DNA of 64,000 bases from Syngnathus acus (Eukaryota; Chordata; Actinopteri; Syngnathiformes; Syngnathidae): contig NC_051106.1 of the NCBI RefSeq assembly GCF_901709675.1, positions 8,132,001 to 8,196,000 on the forward strand. The letters run 5' to 3'. Below the pieces are notes generated by a model, which ran no database searches, had not been told where the DNA came from, and saw nothing but the letters and a program-made list of their open reading frames with translations. The position numbers were made by a program, and so were the translations under genes. Positions 29,901-56,664 of this stretch are shown in pieces; position 1 is the stretch's first letter, and every line of letters starts with the position of its first letter.

Positions 29901-31422
29901 GGTAGGGTAGGCTGTTGGCCGACAGCAGTTCCTCCTCCGTCTCCAGCACGCGGAGGTTGCCCAGCCGCACGAAGAAGTGCTCGTCCTCCTCAAAGATGTC
30001 GTCGTCGATGATGCCCACGCTGATGTCCTTGAGCGTCTCGCCGGGCTTGAAGACCAGCGTGCCCTCGGTGAACTCGTAGTCGGCGCCGGCGTTGGCCGAG
30101 CCGTCCTCCGTCTTGTAGTCCACGCAGACGGTCTTGCCCATGTCGCCGCCTCGCCGGGTGACGGTGAGGATGGCGGCGCCGCAGTTTTCCAGGCACTGGT
30201 AGGCGGCGGGGTCGAAGGCCACGCGTGACACGTACTCCTCGGGCTCGTCGGCGCGCACCTCCAGACAGCTGGCGGACTTCTTGGCCTGCTCCGCCACGTG
30301 CTTCTTGAGGATGTTGCCGGCGCCCGTCATCATGCGTGTGGCTTGGATGCGGTAGAAGGCGCGGCTCTTCTGCTGGTGGGACAGCGCGTGGTAGTTGGCC
30401 ATCTCCACCAGCTGGTCCAGCTCTTTCTCCGGGTGCTTCTGTTTCAGGTCCTTGAGGATGCGGATCATGTCGCGGCGGGACTCGTCCGTCTCCCTGCCCT
30501 GCGCCGGGTCCATCAGATTGATGCCGCCGTCCACAAAGTGCGAGTTGACCCCCTTCCCGTCCATCTCGATGCCCTTGGGGGTGCGGTCGGCCTCGTTCTC
30601 GATGACGACGCCGCCGCGGTGCTTGTCGGTGCGGTACTTCCGCCGCATGAACTTGTAGAAGAGAAGGCGGCGGTCGGCCACCCAGGCCAGCAGCACGCAG
30701 ATGGGGAAGAAGGCCAGCGTCACGAGACCCTCCCAAACCTGCACCACGTTGGGCGAGAAGACGGCCAGGATCATGTAGAGCCAGATGTACGCGAAGACGC
30801 TCCAGCCGGCCGTGATGAAGAAGACCCGCAGGTGCTTGATCTTGCGCACCTCACCCTGAGGGATGACGGACACGCACAGGCCCACGATGACAAACATGTT
30901 GAAGGCGGCGCTGCCCACGATGGTGGACGGCCCCAGGGCGCCCGCTTTGAACTCGTGGCCGCAGACCTCGATGATGGACAGCAGGATCTCCGGGGTGGAG
31001 GAGCCCAAGGCCATGAGGGTGAGGTTGGACACCGTCTCATTCCATACGCGGATGGTGGCCGTGGTGGTCTCGCCGTTGGGCCTGCGGATGACCACCTCCT
31101 TCTCCTGAGACGTGATCACCTCGATGGCTGCCATGAAGCGGTCGGCGATGATGGACACGCCCAGGAACATGTAGATCATGGCCACAAAGTACACGATGAC
31201 CCGCGCGATCTTGTCACCCATGGAGGGGTCCTCGGGGTACCAGATGGGCAGGATGATGCCAGGGTTGCACTTGTAGTTCCCCGGGCAAGTGGCGTTGACG
31301 GGGCTGAGCGGCGGGCTCGGGGTGGTCCGGGCCTCGGCGCCGAGGAAGGCGGCGGCTGCCGAGAGCAGTCCCAACCAGAGGCGGGCCAACCGCCCCGGAC
31401 TTATAAGCCTTGAGCCCTCCAT
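14986..31422 (-). CDS. slc8a3: Sodium/calcium exchanger 3, NCX3 (complete coding region, 7 coding exons)
   Basis: NCX3 is a plasma-membrane 3Na+/1Ca2+ antiporter of brain and skeletal muscle. Coding exons: 29642-31422, 21366-21472, 17416-17433, 16673-16797, 16286-16385, 15467-15736, 14986-15362; 2778 nt, 925 aa (human about 927). The large exon encodes a signal peptide (about 1-31), an NATC glycosylation site, the first membrane set with alpha-1 repeat ALGSSTPEILLSIIEVCG, the basic XIP segment (FYKFMRRKYRTDKHRG), and CBD1/CBD2 Calx-beta domains (CBD1 with acidic IIDDDIFEEDEHFF). The last exons carry the second membrane set with alpha-2 repeat GTSVPDTFASK and GNVTGSNAVNVFLG, ending AYCHIEGF. 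The segment PRMVDMSLQK followed by MLLAN and DVPDRK identifies NCX3 rather than NCX1 or NCX2. All phases agree. Confidence 0.96.
15978..16001. repeat. (CCG)8 trinucleotide repeat in slc8a3 intron
   Basis: Eight perfect CCG units lie in the intron between the slc8a3 exons at 15467-15736 and 16286-16385. Confidence 0.9.
16419..16432 (+). promoter_or_regulatory. CTCF-like core motif
   Basis: CCACAAGGTGGCAG matches the 14-base vertebrate CTCF core CCACNAGGTGGCAG exactly. It lies 34 bp beyond an slc8a3 exon edge, in the intron. Occupancy is unknown. Confidence 0.45.
16586..16602 (-). promoter_or_regulatory. CTCF-like core motif, opposite orientation
   Basis: The minus strand reads CCACTAGAGGGCGGCAG, a strong CTCF-core match. 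It lies about 155 bp from the plus-strand core at 16419 and points toward it. Confidence 0.45.
17379..17394. repeat. (CA)8 microsatellite beside the slc8a3 microexon
   Basis: A (CA)n run (UG repeat in the slc8a3 pre-mRNA) lies 20-40 nt downstream of the microexon donor. Confidence 0.85.
17416..17433 (-). CDS. slc8a3: slc8a3 18-nt microexon (exon C equivalent)
   Basis: This exon is flanked by a CTCTGCAG acceptor and a GTAAGT donor. It is 18 nt long and phase 1 on both sides, so it adds or removes exactly six residues (AMLLAN, sharing edge codons). It corresponds to the short ALLLS-type cassette of NCX3 in mammals. The acceptor is preceded by about 100 nt of nearly pure pyrimidine on the transcribed strand, and the donor is followed by UGCAUG and a UG repeat. 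Confidence 0.85.
17434..21365 (-). other. slc8a3: slc8a3 intron between exon A and the microexon
   Basis: This 3.9-kb intron has no coding exon that I can recognise. It contains a CA-rich tract at about 17762-17778, short C and G homopolymers (about 18071, 18755) and a 15-bp-period minisatellite at 19232-19497. It also has numerous GCTAAC/TAGC-type short repeats typical of fish intronic DNA. Confidence 0.6.
19232..19497. repeat. Degenerate minisatellite, about 15-bp period
   Basis: A unit resembling GACCTGATCCAAACC recurs roughly 15-18 times with point changes. The periodicity shows as five-residue repeats (F/L-E-S-G-L type) when the minus strand is translated, which is an artefact of the repeat and not a protein. 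Confidence 0.8.
21366..21472 (-). CDS. slc8a3: slc8a3 mutually-exclusive-type exon (exon A-like) in CBD2
   Basis: This 107-nt exon encodes KVIRVKIIDDEEYEKNKNFF and continues to PRMVDMSLQK. It joins the large exon (phase 2) and the microexon (phase 1). In mammalian NCX genes two alternative versions of this exon tune Ca2+ activation via CBD2. The AEPRMVDMSLQK ending resembles one of the two human NCX3 versions. The alternative version was not recognised in this window. Confidence 0.92.
25403..25434. repeat. (CA)n microsatellite
   Basis: About 16 CA units with a single G interruption, within the slc8a3 large intron. Confidence 0.9.
28235..28395. repeat. AT-rich tandem repeat, about 40-bp period
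   Basis: A unit containing AATAAATATATATAATAAAA followed by AGAAATGAAATAT is repeated about three times with near identity, inside the slc8a3 large intron. Confidence 0.8.
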
Positions 31423-33835
31423 GCACCCTCCTTGGTCTCAAGGGTCCTTACCGCACTGCGATCCAGCACTGGGCCTTGACTTCCACCACCTGAACACATC
31501 GGAAAAAAATTTCAACGACACGTTCTAGCTGAGCGCTCGTATTCTTCGGACTCATTCGACTTCTGTTCATGGAGTGGTTAGATAACTTTTCCCAGAAAGA
31601 AAGAGCGTGGGAGAGAATTTCTCCCAATCTCACGAGTGCAAAAATTCAGACGGGGCGACCTACTTTATAAGCAGCGTAATCGTGACAAGTTAAGGCAGGC
31701 CGGAATAAATATTCCCCCCCCCCCCCCTCACTCTCTTTCTCTCCCGGAAAATGCAAATGACTCCGGTCTGGGAAGAAGACAGCAGAAAAAAAAAATCTAG
31801 CTAAAGTTTGTTTAATAAAACGCCAGCCTGCAGACCCGTTTGTAATCACGGGAGTTGCCTTTCGGATGTGGAGACCAATTACGCCGACTGGAGCCTGATT
31901 GTGTTCAATTCTCTTGGGTGGAGGGCGAATGGCCGACTGACAAATATACAAACGTGGTGAGCTGGGAAGCAAACTAGCTCGCTCAGCAGGAGCTGCGGCC
32001 TGACTACGCAGCATCTACAAGAAAGAGGAAAAAAAAAAAAAAAAAAAAAGCAAAAGCAGATGCTAAAAGAGCATCAAAGGCGACAGAAAAGACGGCGCAG
32101 ATGTCTCGGACCGCGCTAACGGCGGGATGCGAGATGACAACCCGTTTAGCGTTAACGGCTGAGGTCAAGCATTTGGTCAGCGTGTGTGAATTTTCTTCGT
32201 TAAGCTAACGTTAGCATTGCGCCAAAAGCTCGCCCGAGGGGGTGGCGGCGGCTCGGGAAGATTTCTTTTTGATGGTTTGCCTTGAATGGAACAGTCCACC
32301 CCATAAAAACAAATGGTACGTTCGGATCATGTCCATTTGTAGCGTCTTCCTTGTCCTAAAGATTTACAAGATTGATTAGGCACTAAACAATTCAATAGAC
32401 ACGCCCACGGCGTGTTTGTCAATTAAGTGCGTGAAGACTTGTGCATCAGAGCCGCCTCACAAACTTTTGATTTTTTTTTTGTTGTGATTATTGATTTCCT
32501 CGATGGAAGTACTTAGTGGTGTGTGTGCGCGTGTGTGAGACTTCTAAATGAGCAGCAACACGACAACAACTTGCATACTTAATGACTTTTTTGCCCCATG
32601 CGGATTGTCATCAAAGGTTTACTCAAAATTATTCTTCCTTCAAATCTTACATTATATATATATATATTTTTTTTTTTGCATTTGAACTCGCCTGAACTCA
32701 ATTAATGCAATGTTTATGCAATGTTTAATTAGTTTTACTCGTGCTCCACCGCACAAATTTTACATTACAATAAGTTTTTTGCTCCATTTAATTATTCATT
32801 CCTCCTCTGTGAAGAAAATATTACATGATCTTTTTTTTTTTTTTTGCTTTGCATTTGAACACGTTGGTACCTTGGTGTTCCTTTTTTTAAATTGGCATTT
32901 GAACTCGCATAAACTCAACTAAAAAAAAATCGTTTCATGACTTTTCCTAGCCTTCGACTGTTACAAGTTTCTGTACTTTAAATGCATAAAAACATAATTA
33001 ACGAGATTTTTAATTCTTGTTCCGTGACTTAAACGTTACACGACAACATTGGACTTGATTGCTCCAGTGAGTAATTACTTGCATTAATTGGTGTTAAACA
33101 TTGACGACGGGCAATCCGTCACTGTGCTGACTTGCGGGGGGATGTGTGTGGGGGGCTCTCGTGCATATATGCCAGTTATTAAGCCACATGATTTATTCAT
33201 GCGCTTGTGGATCTCGTATCCCCGTCAGCGTCAAAACGCTGTTCGGCAAGCCAATCACGTGGCTCGTTTCAAGGTAAGCCTTACCGGGATTCCTCTTAAT
33301 TGCATTTCATTGATCACCAAAATATTAGGTGTGCATGGAAATTCGGCAGTATGAACGCGTTAAAACGGTTTGACTCCGGATTACACCATTTCCTCTGGGA
33401 TTGTGCTACTACACACAACATGTTGGGTATTACTAAGAGGGTCACATTCATCGTCTGCGTGACATGACGGCCTTATTCTATTTTTGGACATATGTGTGTG
33501 TGTGTGCGTGCGTGCGTGGGGGGGGTTCTTAAAAAAAAAAGGGGGGGGGGGGTCATTTGAGCTGCACACTCAGCAGAGCTTCAGCTGTTGCTGATTAATC
33601 ATCATCTGCTATACCTGAAGTGGAGGGCCAGGAGTGAGGGAGGGGGGGATTCCCAATAACCCCCCCATGTCAATTCAAAAAAGACATGTAACATTGTGCA
33701 CGTTGTGTGTTACGATAACATCGATGACGCGCCCATTAGAGCCTGAAGCATGCATACAAGATTATGAATTGATCCATCTGTCACTCATGAATCCATAAAC
33801 ATGCAATATTATGACTATTACGGGGTGTCACTCAC
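31423..33835 (-). other. slc8a3: slc8a3 5' UTR part and upstream intron
   Basis: Directly upstream of the slc8a3 ATG the minus strand has a possible acceptor (TTTTTTTCCGATGTGTTCAG, exon start about 31489), so the coding exon probably has a short 5' UTR. The rest is AT-rich with poly-T runs and no coding exon. Confidence 0.45.
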
Positions 33836-34300
33836 CTGGTTAGCTTGTGTCGAAGCTGCACCACCTCCTCCTCCCCTCCCCACCCCCCCAAAAAACAAAA
33901 TCTCGTGGACAACCACCCCCCCTCAAGCCGGCTCGGTTCCCCCGGCGAGAGGCGTCTCGGATGGGATCCGTCGGAGGGGCTCGCCTCGGTGCTGGTAATG
34001 GTGGTGGTGATGTCCTCCTTCCCCCAGAAGCTCCTCACGTCTGGCGGGACTGAGCAGAGCTGTCAGTGACAAGGGAGGAAGAGGAGGAGGGGTGAGGAAG
34101 GAGAGAAGGAGGGAAGGAAAGAGGGTGAGTATTTTAAGGTCCTCGCCGGTGATGGATGCTCGCAGCGGCTCGCGCTCGGCCGCCGAGCCGTGAATCAGCG
34201 CTCTCCGGTGGGGAAGGCGCGCGCACGAGGTCCCTCCTCCTGCTTCTCCTCCTCTTCCTCCACATTCAGTGACGCTCTCCCGCATCGCTCCGTGACCGCC
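33836..34300 (-). other. slc8a3: Candidate non-coding first exon of slc8a3
   Basis: On the minus strand a strong donor CCAG|GTGAGTGAC (GT at 33834-33835) ends a GC-rich, exon-like stretch of a few hundred bases. NCX genes usually have non-coding first exons far upstream of the main coding exon. The right boundary is a guess, and no transcript data are available here. Confidence 0.35.
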
Positions 34301-34470
34301 TCCTCATCTCTTTTATTTTTGGGGGGGGGGGGCGGGAGGGAGGTGGGTGCTTTAACAATATTATGATTATTTTTAGAGGCGGTGTCCAATGGTTACAGTC
34401 GCTCCTTCCCGCGCGCACGGCTGCCGACGTCATCGCCCTCGTCAGCTGAGAGGAGAAAACCTGCAGCGAA
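34301..34470 (-). promoter_or_regulatory. slc8a3: Candidate slc8a3 promoter, CpG-rich with CRE-like site
   Basis: This is a GC/CpG-rich interval upstream of the candidate first exon. It has GACGTCAT (34436-34443) and a CCAAT on the plus strand at about 34385. The call depends on the first-exon assignment. Confidence 0.3.
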
Positions 34471-35788
34471 GCTAGCGTGAGGACTGCGGTCGGATTATTA
34501 GGTACACCTGCACCACCTCATCTCATGACGAATGAATGCTAAATAAATGCTACAAATCCTTCGAAGAAACTAAAAAAAGAGTAAACAAACCCATTGATTT
34601 TCAATGCTAATCAAAAGCGGATCATCATCAACTTCATCACCATGGTGACGCGTGGCCCAACCCCTCTTACGCTCCCTCCCGTGAAGTTGTGGGCGTGGTG
34701 GGCACGTTTCCATCCGGCTCATCATGTTGCGAGCGAAGCAAAAGAGCCGCGGGGGGCATTTGTTCCGCGTGGACTCCCCCTCAGCTGCCAAACGTCAGAC
34801 TATTTTTAGACGCCGGCGGAGAAAGAGCGTGAGCTACGAGGCGGACCGATGAAACCGGAGTTGTGTTCTCCTTCCTTTTGCTTTGACTTGCAAGCTGAAA
34901 CTTGATACGAGCGCTGTATGGTGGGAGGCTACCTGAAAGCTAACATTCAATAGCACGCGGGCTAACAATTAGCATCAACGTGGTGATGTTAAATGAAAGC
35001 AACAGCTACCCAAATGTTGCTAAACACGCAGATGGACCATAATATCATTCCTCATATTCTTTATCCCCTGCAAAGAACGACTGATATCAGTGCTGTACTA
35101 ATGAGCTGAGAGGACTCGAGCTGTCTTAGTGAAATGCACAGTGGTGCCCGGCATACATTGTGTATATATAGTTTTTTTTAGCTGCCCCCCCCCCTCCCCG
35201 CTATTTTCATGGAAAAAGCATACTGATTGTTCTTTTTCCAATGTATTTCAATGGCATCAATTTTATCTGGATTCTCGTTATTTGCAGTCCGGCCAGGTCT
35301 CTAAGCCTCATTGTCTGTCTTGGACTGCCCCCAAGTGCCCAAGGCGAGTATAGCGGAATGAGAACTGATGGAGAAAATGTGACAAAAACTGTTCAATTCT
35401 TTTAAATTCTATTTAATATAATTACTGTATTTACAAAGTATATATTATAGTGCTAATATTATCAACAACGACAAGACTTGAGATATTTTTTAGCTCATTC
35501 CAAATCTGCACTTACTTTTTCTCTAGCACATCAAGTTTTCATAACAGACAAAAATATGAAAAATGAAAATATATTTTTTTTAAAACTGATGTTCGAGCGA
35601 AAAGTTAAGACATTTTTTCCCCAATCAAGTTTTAAAATACAATCAGAGACACCAACGCATATCTCCAATTAAAATTTGCTGCTCACCAGTGTTGTTTGAG
35701 AGCTGTTTTGATTTCTGAGCGTGATCCAGGAGCTGACGGAACTCATATCTCAAGGCGCCACTTTATATCTAAGGGGTATGTGCGTCTC
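34471..35788. other. Intergenic between slc8a3 promoter and cox16 3' end
   Basis: This interval contains a transposon-end-like motif at 34497, a TGCCCCCAAGTG fragment near 35326 and AT-rich sequence. The cox16 3' UTR must lie in the right part. No gene was seen. Confidence 0.5.
34497..34513. repeat. Dispersed ATTAGGTACACCTGCAC motif, copy 1
   Basis: This 17-base string occurs again identically at 41978-41994, and truncated versions occur near 9695 and 54340. It resembles the terminal sequence of a short dispersed DNA transposon common in fish (from memory). Confidence 0.5.
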
Positions 35789-36522
35789 CTAGCTCTGTGG
35801 GGTCCTCTTTATGCTCTGCTGCTCCTGGAACTCCCGAGAGTCTTCCCAAGGCCGCGGGCCACGAATATTCCTCCACTCGTCTAAATTGTCATCCTTCAAC
35901 TTCTGCTCAAAACAAGATGGCGGACACAGAAGAGGAGAAGAAGCAAACATTTCATTTGAAGCCAGCGAAGCTTCGGCAGTTTCAAACGTGTCCCCGCTAT
36001 TGCAATCAAATCCATATTTTTCCTTCCATCTGATCCCCTCACCTCATACTCTTGCTCCAAAATGACCGACTGCTTTTGCGGGTTTAGTTTGGCCTCCAGT
36101 GAGGGATCCAACTGAAACCACAAGATGGTTACAATAATATTAAATAGACTGTGTCCGTTTTTTGATGGACTACTACGCCATTGCATTTGAATGTTGGTCA
36201 TAATGAGAGTAAAATGAACCAATGGCTACATTAGTTGGTTTTAAATAAAAACGTGACATTTACTGGGCTTTTTGAAAGCATGAGAAAGACATAACAGTGA
36301 AAAAGTGGCGTACCTTCCTCTTGAGCTTCTGGGCGTCGTAGCGGATCTGCGTGAACTCCCGCAGGCCGAAGGAACCGCCGACCACCAACAGCTGAAACCA
36401 CACATTTGTTTTTCTAATTTCTGACCACCAAGATGCGAATACATATGTAAGCGCATACTTACGAGCATAGGAACTCCATATCGCACAGTCTTATTCGTCT
36501 GCAGTGTTTTTAAGCTAAACAT
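35789..36522 (-). CDS. cox16: Cytochrome c oxidase assembly protein COX16 (complete, 4 exons)
   Basis: COX16 is a small mitochondrial inner-membrane protein needed for assembly of complex IV; it acts with copper chaperones on the COX2 module. Exons: 36463-36522, 36314-36391, 36043-36111, 35789-35902; 321 nt, 106 aa, the same as human. The N-terminus (KTLQTNKTVRYGVPML) leads into one membrane helix (LLVVGGSFGLREF). Then come TQIRYDAQKLKRKLDPSLEA, an acidic/basic helix, and the family tail WRNIRGPRPWEDS. Every intron is phase 0 with GT/AG borders. The gene sits between slc8a3 and actn1, all on the minus strand. Confidence 0.96.
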
Positions 36523-36597
36523 GGCTCCTTTTCTGACTTTTTACGTTGCTTAACTTTCATATTCGTGAAGAACATACAGGTTAAATAGCCGGTGTGC

Positions 36598-36606
36598 ACT
36601 TCCGGG
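36598..36606 (-). promoter_or_regulatory. cox16: ETS/GABP-type site in the cox16 promoter
   Basis: The minus strand reads CCCGGAAGT, an ETS/GABPA consensus, 76 bp upstream of the cox16 ATG. GABP (NRF-2) sites are typical of nuclear genes for cytochrome oxidase. Confidence 0.5.
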
Positions 36607-37183
36607 TTTGGTTCGACGTACTAAAACGTCCGGTGTGCTACAAACGTTCACGTAGGAACCTTCAAACTATTTAACTATTAAAATGTTTTCGTATCAAAAT
36701 ATTATTAATAAATAGTGCCTAATTACTTAGAATTTATATGATTCCAATTAAATACGATAAATGTCTGTTTTGGTTAAATCCAGCAAGCAGATGGTTTTGA
36801 ACTTTGTACATAAAATACAACTGTTGACCACAACATATACTCAAATTATATATGTATATTGTCCCTTAAAATGCTTAATATCTGCATTAATAGGCTGATT
36901 TCAAAATAAAGACAAATATATCTATCTAGAAACAGCAATTTATTCACAAAATGGCAGTAGCAGACCACAAAAAAATTGATATTTTGCTTTGCGAATCATG
37001 CCTTGTAGAACGTCTGCTTAAAGTTCTATATTTGGTGGCACTTTTTGTCTCAGAAAATTATTTTAACACAAAAATGCCCCCAAAGAAAACACAAAAAATC
37101 TGTACCTTTTGTGTTTGATGACTGTAATAATATATTTTATGTAAATAGCTGAGAATAAACAGACAACATGAAAGCAATTTTTC

Positions 37184-37189
37184 TTTATT
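37184..37189 (-). terminator. actn1: actn1 candidate poly(A) signal
   Basis: The complement reads AATAAA, about 270 nt past the actn1 stop codon, within an AT-rich stretch. Confidence 0.5.
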
Positions 37190-37456
37190 ACAATTTCCAT
37201 CTCTCACTCTTAACCAGGTGAAGAAAAATACCTTTTTTTTTGTTCAGTATTATAAAATATGTTAACTTTATATCTTTATGAACGAGGACAACAACAAGAA
37301 AATAAAAACATAACACGTTTTTCTCTGTGTAAACTGCTTGGCATGGGGGGAGCAAAGGAGCACAACTTGTGAGGACAAAACAATATAAGGCCAGAAACAT
37401 AAAAAAAAAAAATAAAAAAAAAGTGGGCGGGTAAAGGGCGGGGCGGCGGAGAGAGT

Positions 37457-53676
<16,220 letters not shown>

Positions 53677-54140
53677 AACGTGGGGGTGACGTGAGCGCCA
53701 AACAGCCTGTGTGTCTGTCTCGGCTTCTCTTCCCTAGTATGTGTGCGTGTGTGTCCGCCGGCTGCCTCTCCTCAGTCCGCTGCTTCTTCTTCACCTCCTC
53801 CTCCTCCTCCTGGAGACGGCGAGTGTGTGTTAGGGGGGAGATTCGACGGTCCGCCTCCGGCTTCCCCTTGCTCTCTCTCTCTCTCTCTCTCTCTCTTCCA
53901 GCAAAACTCTTGTTCCTCCTCGGCTCTGCAGTTCCCCAGAGGGAGGCTTCGCTCAGAGCCAGGTCGACAGAAAAAAGGGGAGTGAGACAGAAAAAAAAAC
54001 TTTGCAACAGACGAATGGGATCGATGGGCGAAGCAGAAGGATGCTGATTGGACAGCTTGGAGGTGTGAGCCCGCCCTTGCTTGACGCTGATTGGCCGATT
54101 GGGCTCTCATCCATCAGGCTTTCGGCAGATTTCCCGCCCA
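53677..54140 (-). promoter_or_regulatory. actn1: actn1 5' UTR and promoter with three CCAAT boxes and a GC box
   Basis: On the minus strand CCAAT motifs lie at 54047-54051, 54090-54094 and 54098-54102, with GGGCGGG at 54070-54076 between them. This is a typical TATA-less promoter arrangement 370-430 bp upstream of the ATG. The intervening presumed 5' UTR contains a (GA)n run. Confidence 0.55.
53871..53896. repeat. actn1: (CT)13 microsatellite in the actn1 5' UTR region
   Basis: A perfect CT repeat on the plus strand reads as (GA)n in the transcript, about 200 nt upstream of the start codon. Confidence 0.9.
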
Positions 54141-56664
54141 AGCTTGACTTCCAAGTGTGATTGACGGGCGACTTGAGGCTAATTAGCCTAAAACAAGTGT
54201 GATTTAAATGTAGCAGAAGGTGAGACGGATTTGTAAAAGGACACCCACGGCCTGGAAAACTGAAACGTAATAAAATATGTTTGTTTAATTAGTGAGCATT
54301 ATTTAAAAAGATGGTAAAATAAACACACAAGGACACCTCATTAGGTACGGTGCACGAGCACGGGTTCAAGCTAGCGATAGCATTTACTTTTTACATATTA
54401 CTAAAGGTGGAGCAAACAAATCTGATGGACACTGTCAATCAAAATAGTGTAAATAAGAAATGTAAATGTAAAAATCATATCAGCTGTGCGTCAAAAATTG
54501 CATAGCATTGCTAATACATTGGGTGCGTCTCACACTGTGCTGCATTAGCAATTAGCAACTGTCAATTCATCAATGACAAATACATTTGCTGTTCACTCAT
54601 TCCAAATCAAATGATACTATTTGATAATAATGCTTTTGTAGATGAAAAGAGGATCACTTGCTAATCTAATATTTATAACAGCACTTGACATTGATTACAT
54701 AAGATGTATCCTGTGTTAAGGGTTAATGGGCTTCACCCCACTTGTACACTCGTGTGAGATTTAGGGCCGACGTGTTAAGATGCAGCGCACCCTGATGACA
54801 TCAAAAACACACCCAGTCAAGGAATAGATTGTCAAGAATGTCCCAGGAGAGGCGTACCAGCTTTACATATGCCAGAAACACCTTACTAGGCTATTCTATG
54901 TTGCACACACACAGAGAAACCTCGAGAAGCAAAGGTGAGTCAGTCTCAAGTCAGACAGCGTGCAGGTCGCTCTGCCTTCTAAGGTTAACTCGTCCTCCTT
55001 TCCTTCCTCCTCCTCCTTTTCCTCACTGAGGTGAGGCGGGGAGAGCCCCAGTCAGAGTCGGATTGCTCTTCTATATATGGACAAACTTCGAAAGGGGAAG
55101 AGATAAATGTTTGGGAAAGTGATGTCACGGTTTGACTCCACAGCTTGTTGCAATGCAGAACTACACTTTGCGTGGTGGGGGGGGAACACAAAATAATACA
55201 AAGCTCATATTTTTTTATCCTCTGCATATAACCACTATTAATGCCGTACTGATGAAGGATATAGACGAATAAAATTATTTTCAGAATTCCGAACACATGG
55301 AGTCCGCTGCTGCCGGTGCTGAGCTCACTGGCAGCTTCCCAAGGTATTCCAGTCATGTTGGGAAGGGGAACGCTTGGCCTTGTATGGGATGATGATGATC
55401 CCATTGACTTGTGATGCCTTTGTGGGCAAACGAACACGGTCAGAGAGTCCACGAGAATCTAAAATTAAGAGATTACGTGGTGTGGAAATATCACATCTCC
55501 ATTAAAATGAATCTGCAATTTTGGCATTGTTATTGTTAGAATGACGAAGGGAGGGCGTTTCCCGCCGCGACTAGCACGCACAACCAGTTTACCTTTGCTG
55601 GATATACGCCAACCAAATTTGAATGTACGTGCTAATAAAAGCTTCACACGTGGGATCAGGTTTCGATCGTAGAAGAGTGGACTAAAAAAAGTAAAATATG
55701 CAACAAATTGAAGGGGGAAAAAAGTGTAAACAAGCCTCGAGCGTGTGGGCATTAATGAGCGTCCCAGAGGAGTCATGAGGGTGAAACTGAGGATGTCCAT
55801 TTCCTGCAGATAAATCCCAACAAGCTGCACGGAAGCCATTGTAAACAACACTTTGATCAATGCTTCCATTACAGCAAATTAATTGGGGCGATTTGGCAAA
55901 GTCACACATTTAACAATTTCTGCCAGGCTATGTAAACACTTTTTAAATTACCACTTTTTTTTTTTTTTTAACAAGTACTGTGAAAAGCAGATAATTCCAG
56001 TCGAGCTACGGATTTTAAAAGGGTATTGGAAGGAAGAAAAGTCAATTCAAGCAAAGTCAAAATAAAACGAGTTTCTTAGAGAATAAGGAGGTCATCGAGG
56101 AAACGCCGCCAGGAAACCATCATTTTACAATGACGAAAGAGCCAAAGAAAGAGTTTGGGCTGGAGAATGAGCCAGTCCTTTTATTGACAGAAAACAACAC
56201 GTCTGTCTTGTAATGTTCTAAACACAAATGCGTTCTTCTTGACGCCTTCAACATTAAGAAAAAAAAAAAAAAAACGTGCACGCTTGACGTCAAACACTTG
56301 AAATAAAATGGCAAGTCACTTTGTGCGCCGTGTCCAAATCAATAACTTTCCTTCTTGGTACTAAAAAAACAAAATGGCAGTGTTGGGAATCATTCACTCA
56401 TTCCCTATGTCCCTAATCAATTTCTGCGCCATGAAAGTATATCAAAATGAGTTAGAGTTACATTTAGAAAAAACTTTTTTTTGTCTAAATGGAGTAACTC
56501 AACCCACTTCAGTATCAAGATTCCACTCAAACGTAGTAATTAGTGAATGAGTCAATCTTACCAAAAAGAGAAATCACGAACGTCACTTCCTGTCTTTTTT
56601 TTTTTTTTAAAGTCACATGACCTCCAAAAAAGGAAATGCCGACTGGAAAGAAGAAAAATGGCGA
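54141..56664. other. Intergenic between actn1 promoter and dcaf5 3' end
   Basis: This is AT-rich sequence with no convincing coding exon. It holds a truncated TTAGGTAC transposon-like motif at 54341 and the dcaf5 3' UTR at its right end. Open frames at 54985-55452 and 55465-55869 carry no recognisable domain. Confidence 0.55.
56180..56185 (-). terminator. dcaf5: dcaf5 candidate poly(A) signal
   Basis: The complement reads AATAAA, about 480 nt past the dcaf5 stop. Confidence 0.45.

Larger units (their letters stand above)
36523..37456 (-). other. cox16 5' flank and actn1 3' UTR
   Basis: The actn1 3' UTR occupies the right side (stop at 37457, candidate poly(A) signal at 37184), leaving about 660 bp up to the cox16 ATG. 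The middle is AT-rich without features. Confidence 0.6.

Noticed and set aside
29990-30736. 248-codon minus-strand frame overlapping slc8a3
   Set aside because: An out-of-frame shadow of the slc8a3 exon on the same strand; Arg/Gly/Pro-rich with no domain.
30298-31413. 371-codon plus-strand open frame
   Set aside because: It lies exactly antisense to the large slc8a3 coding exon. High GC and codon bias of the true frame create the shadow frame, and the composition (His/Val/Asp-rich) fits no family.
34195-34389. Short frames in the slc8a3 promoter region as an upstream gene
   Set aside because: GC-rich promoter-like sequence; no conserved protein features, better explained as promoter and non-coding first exon.
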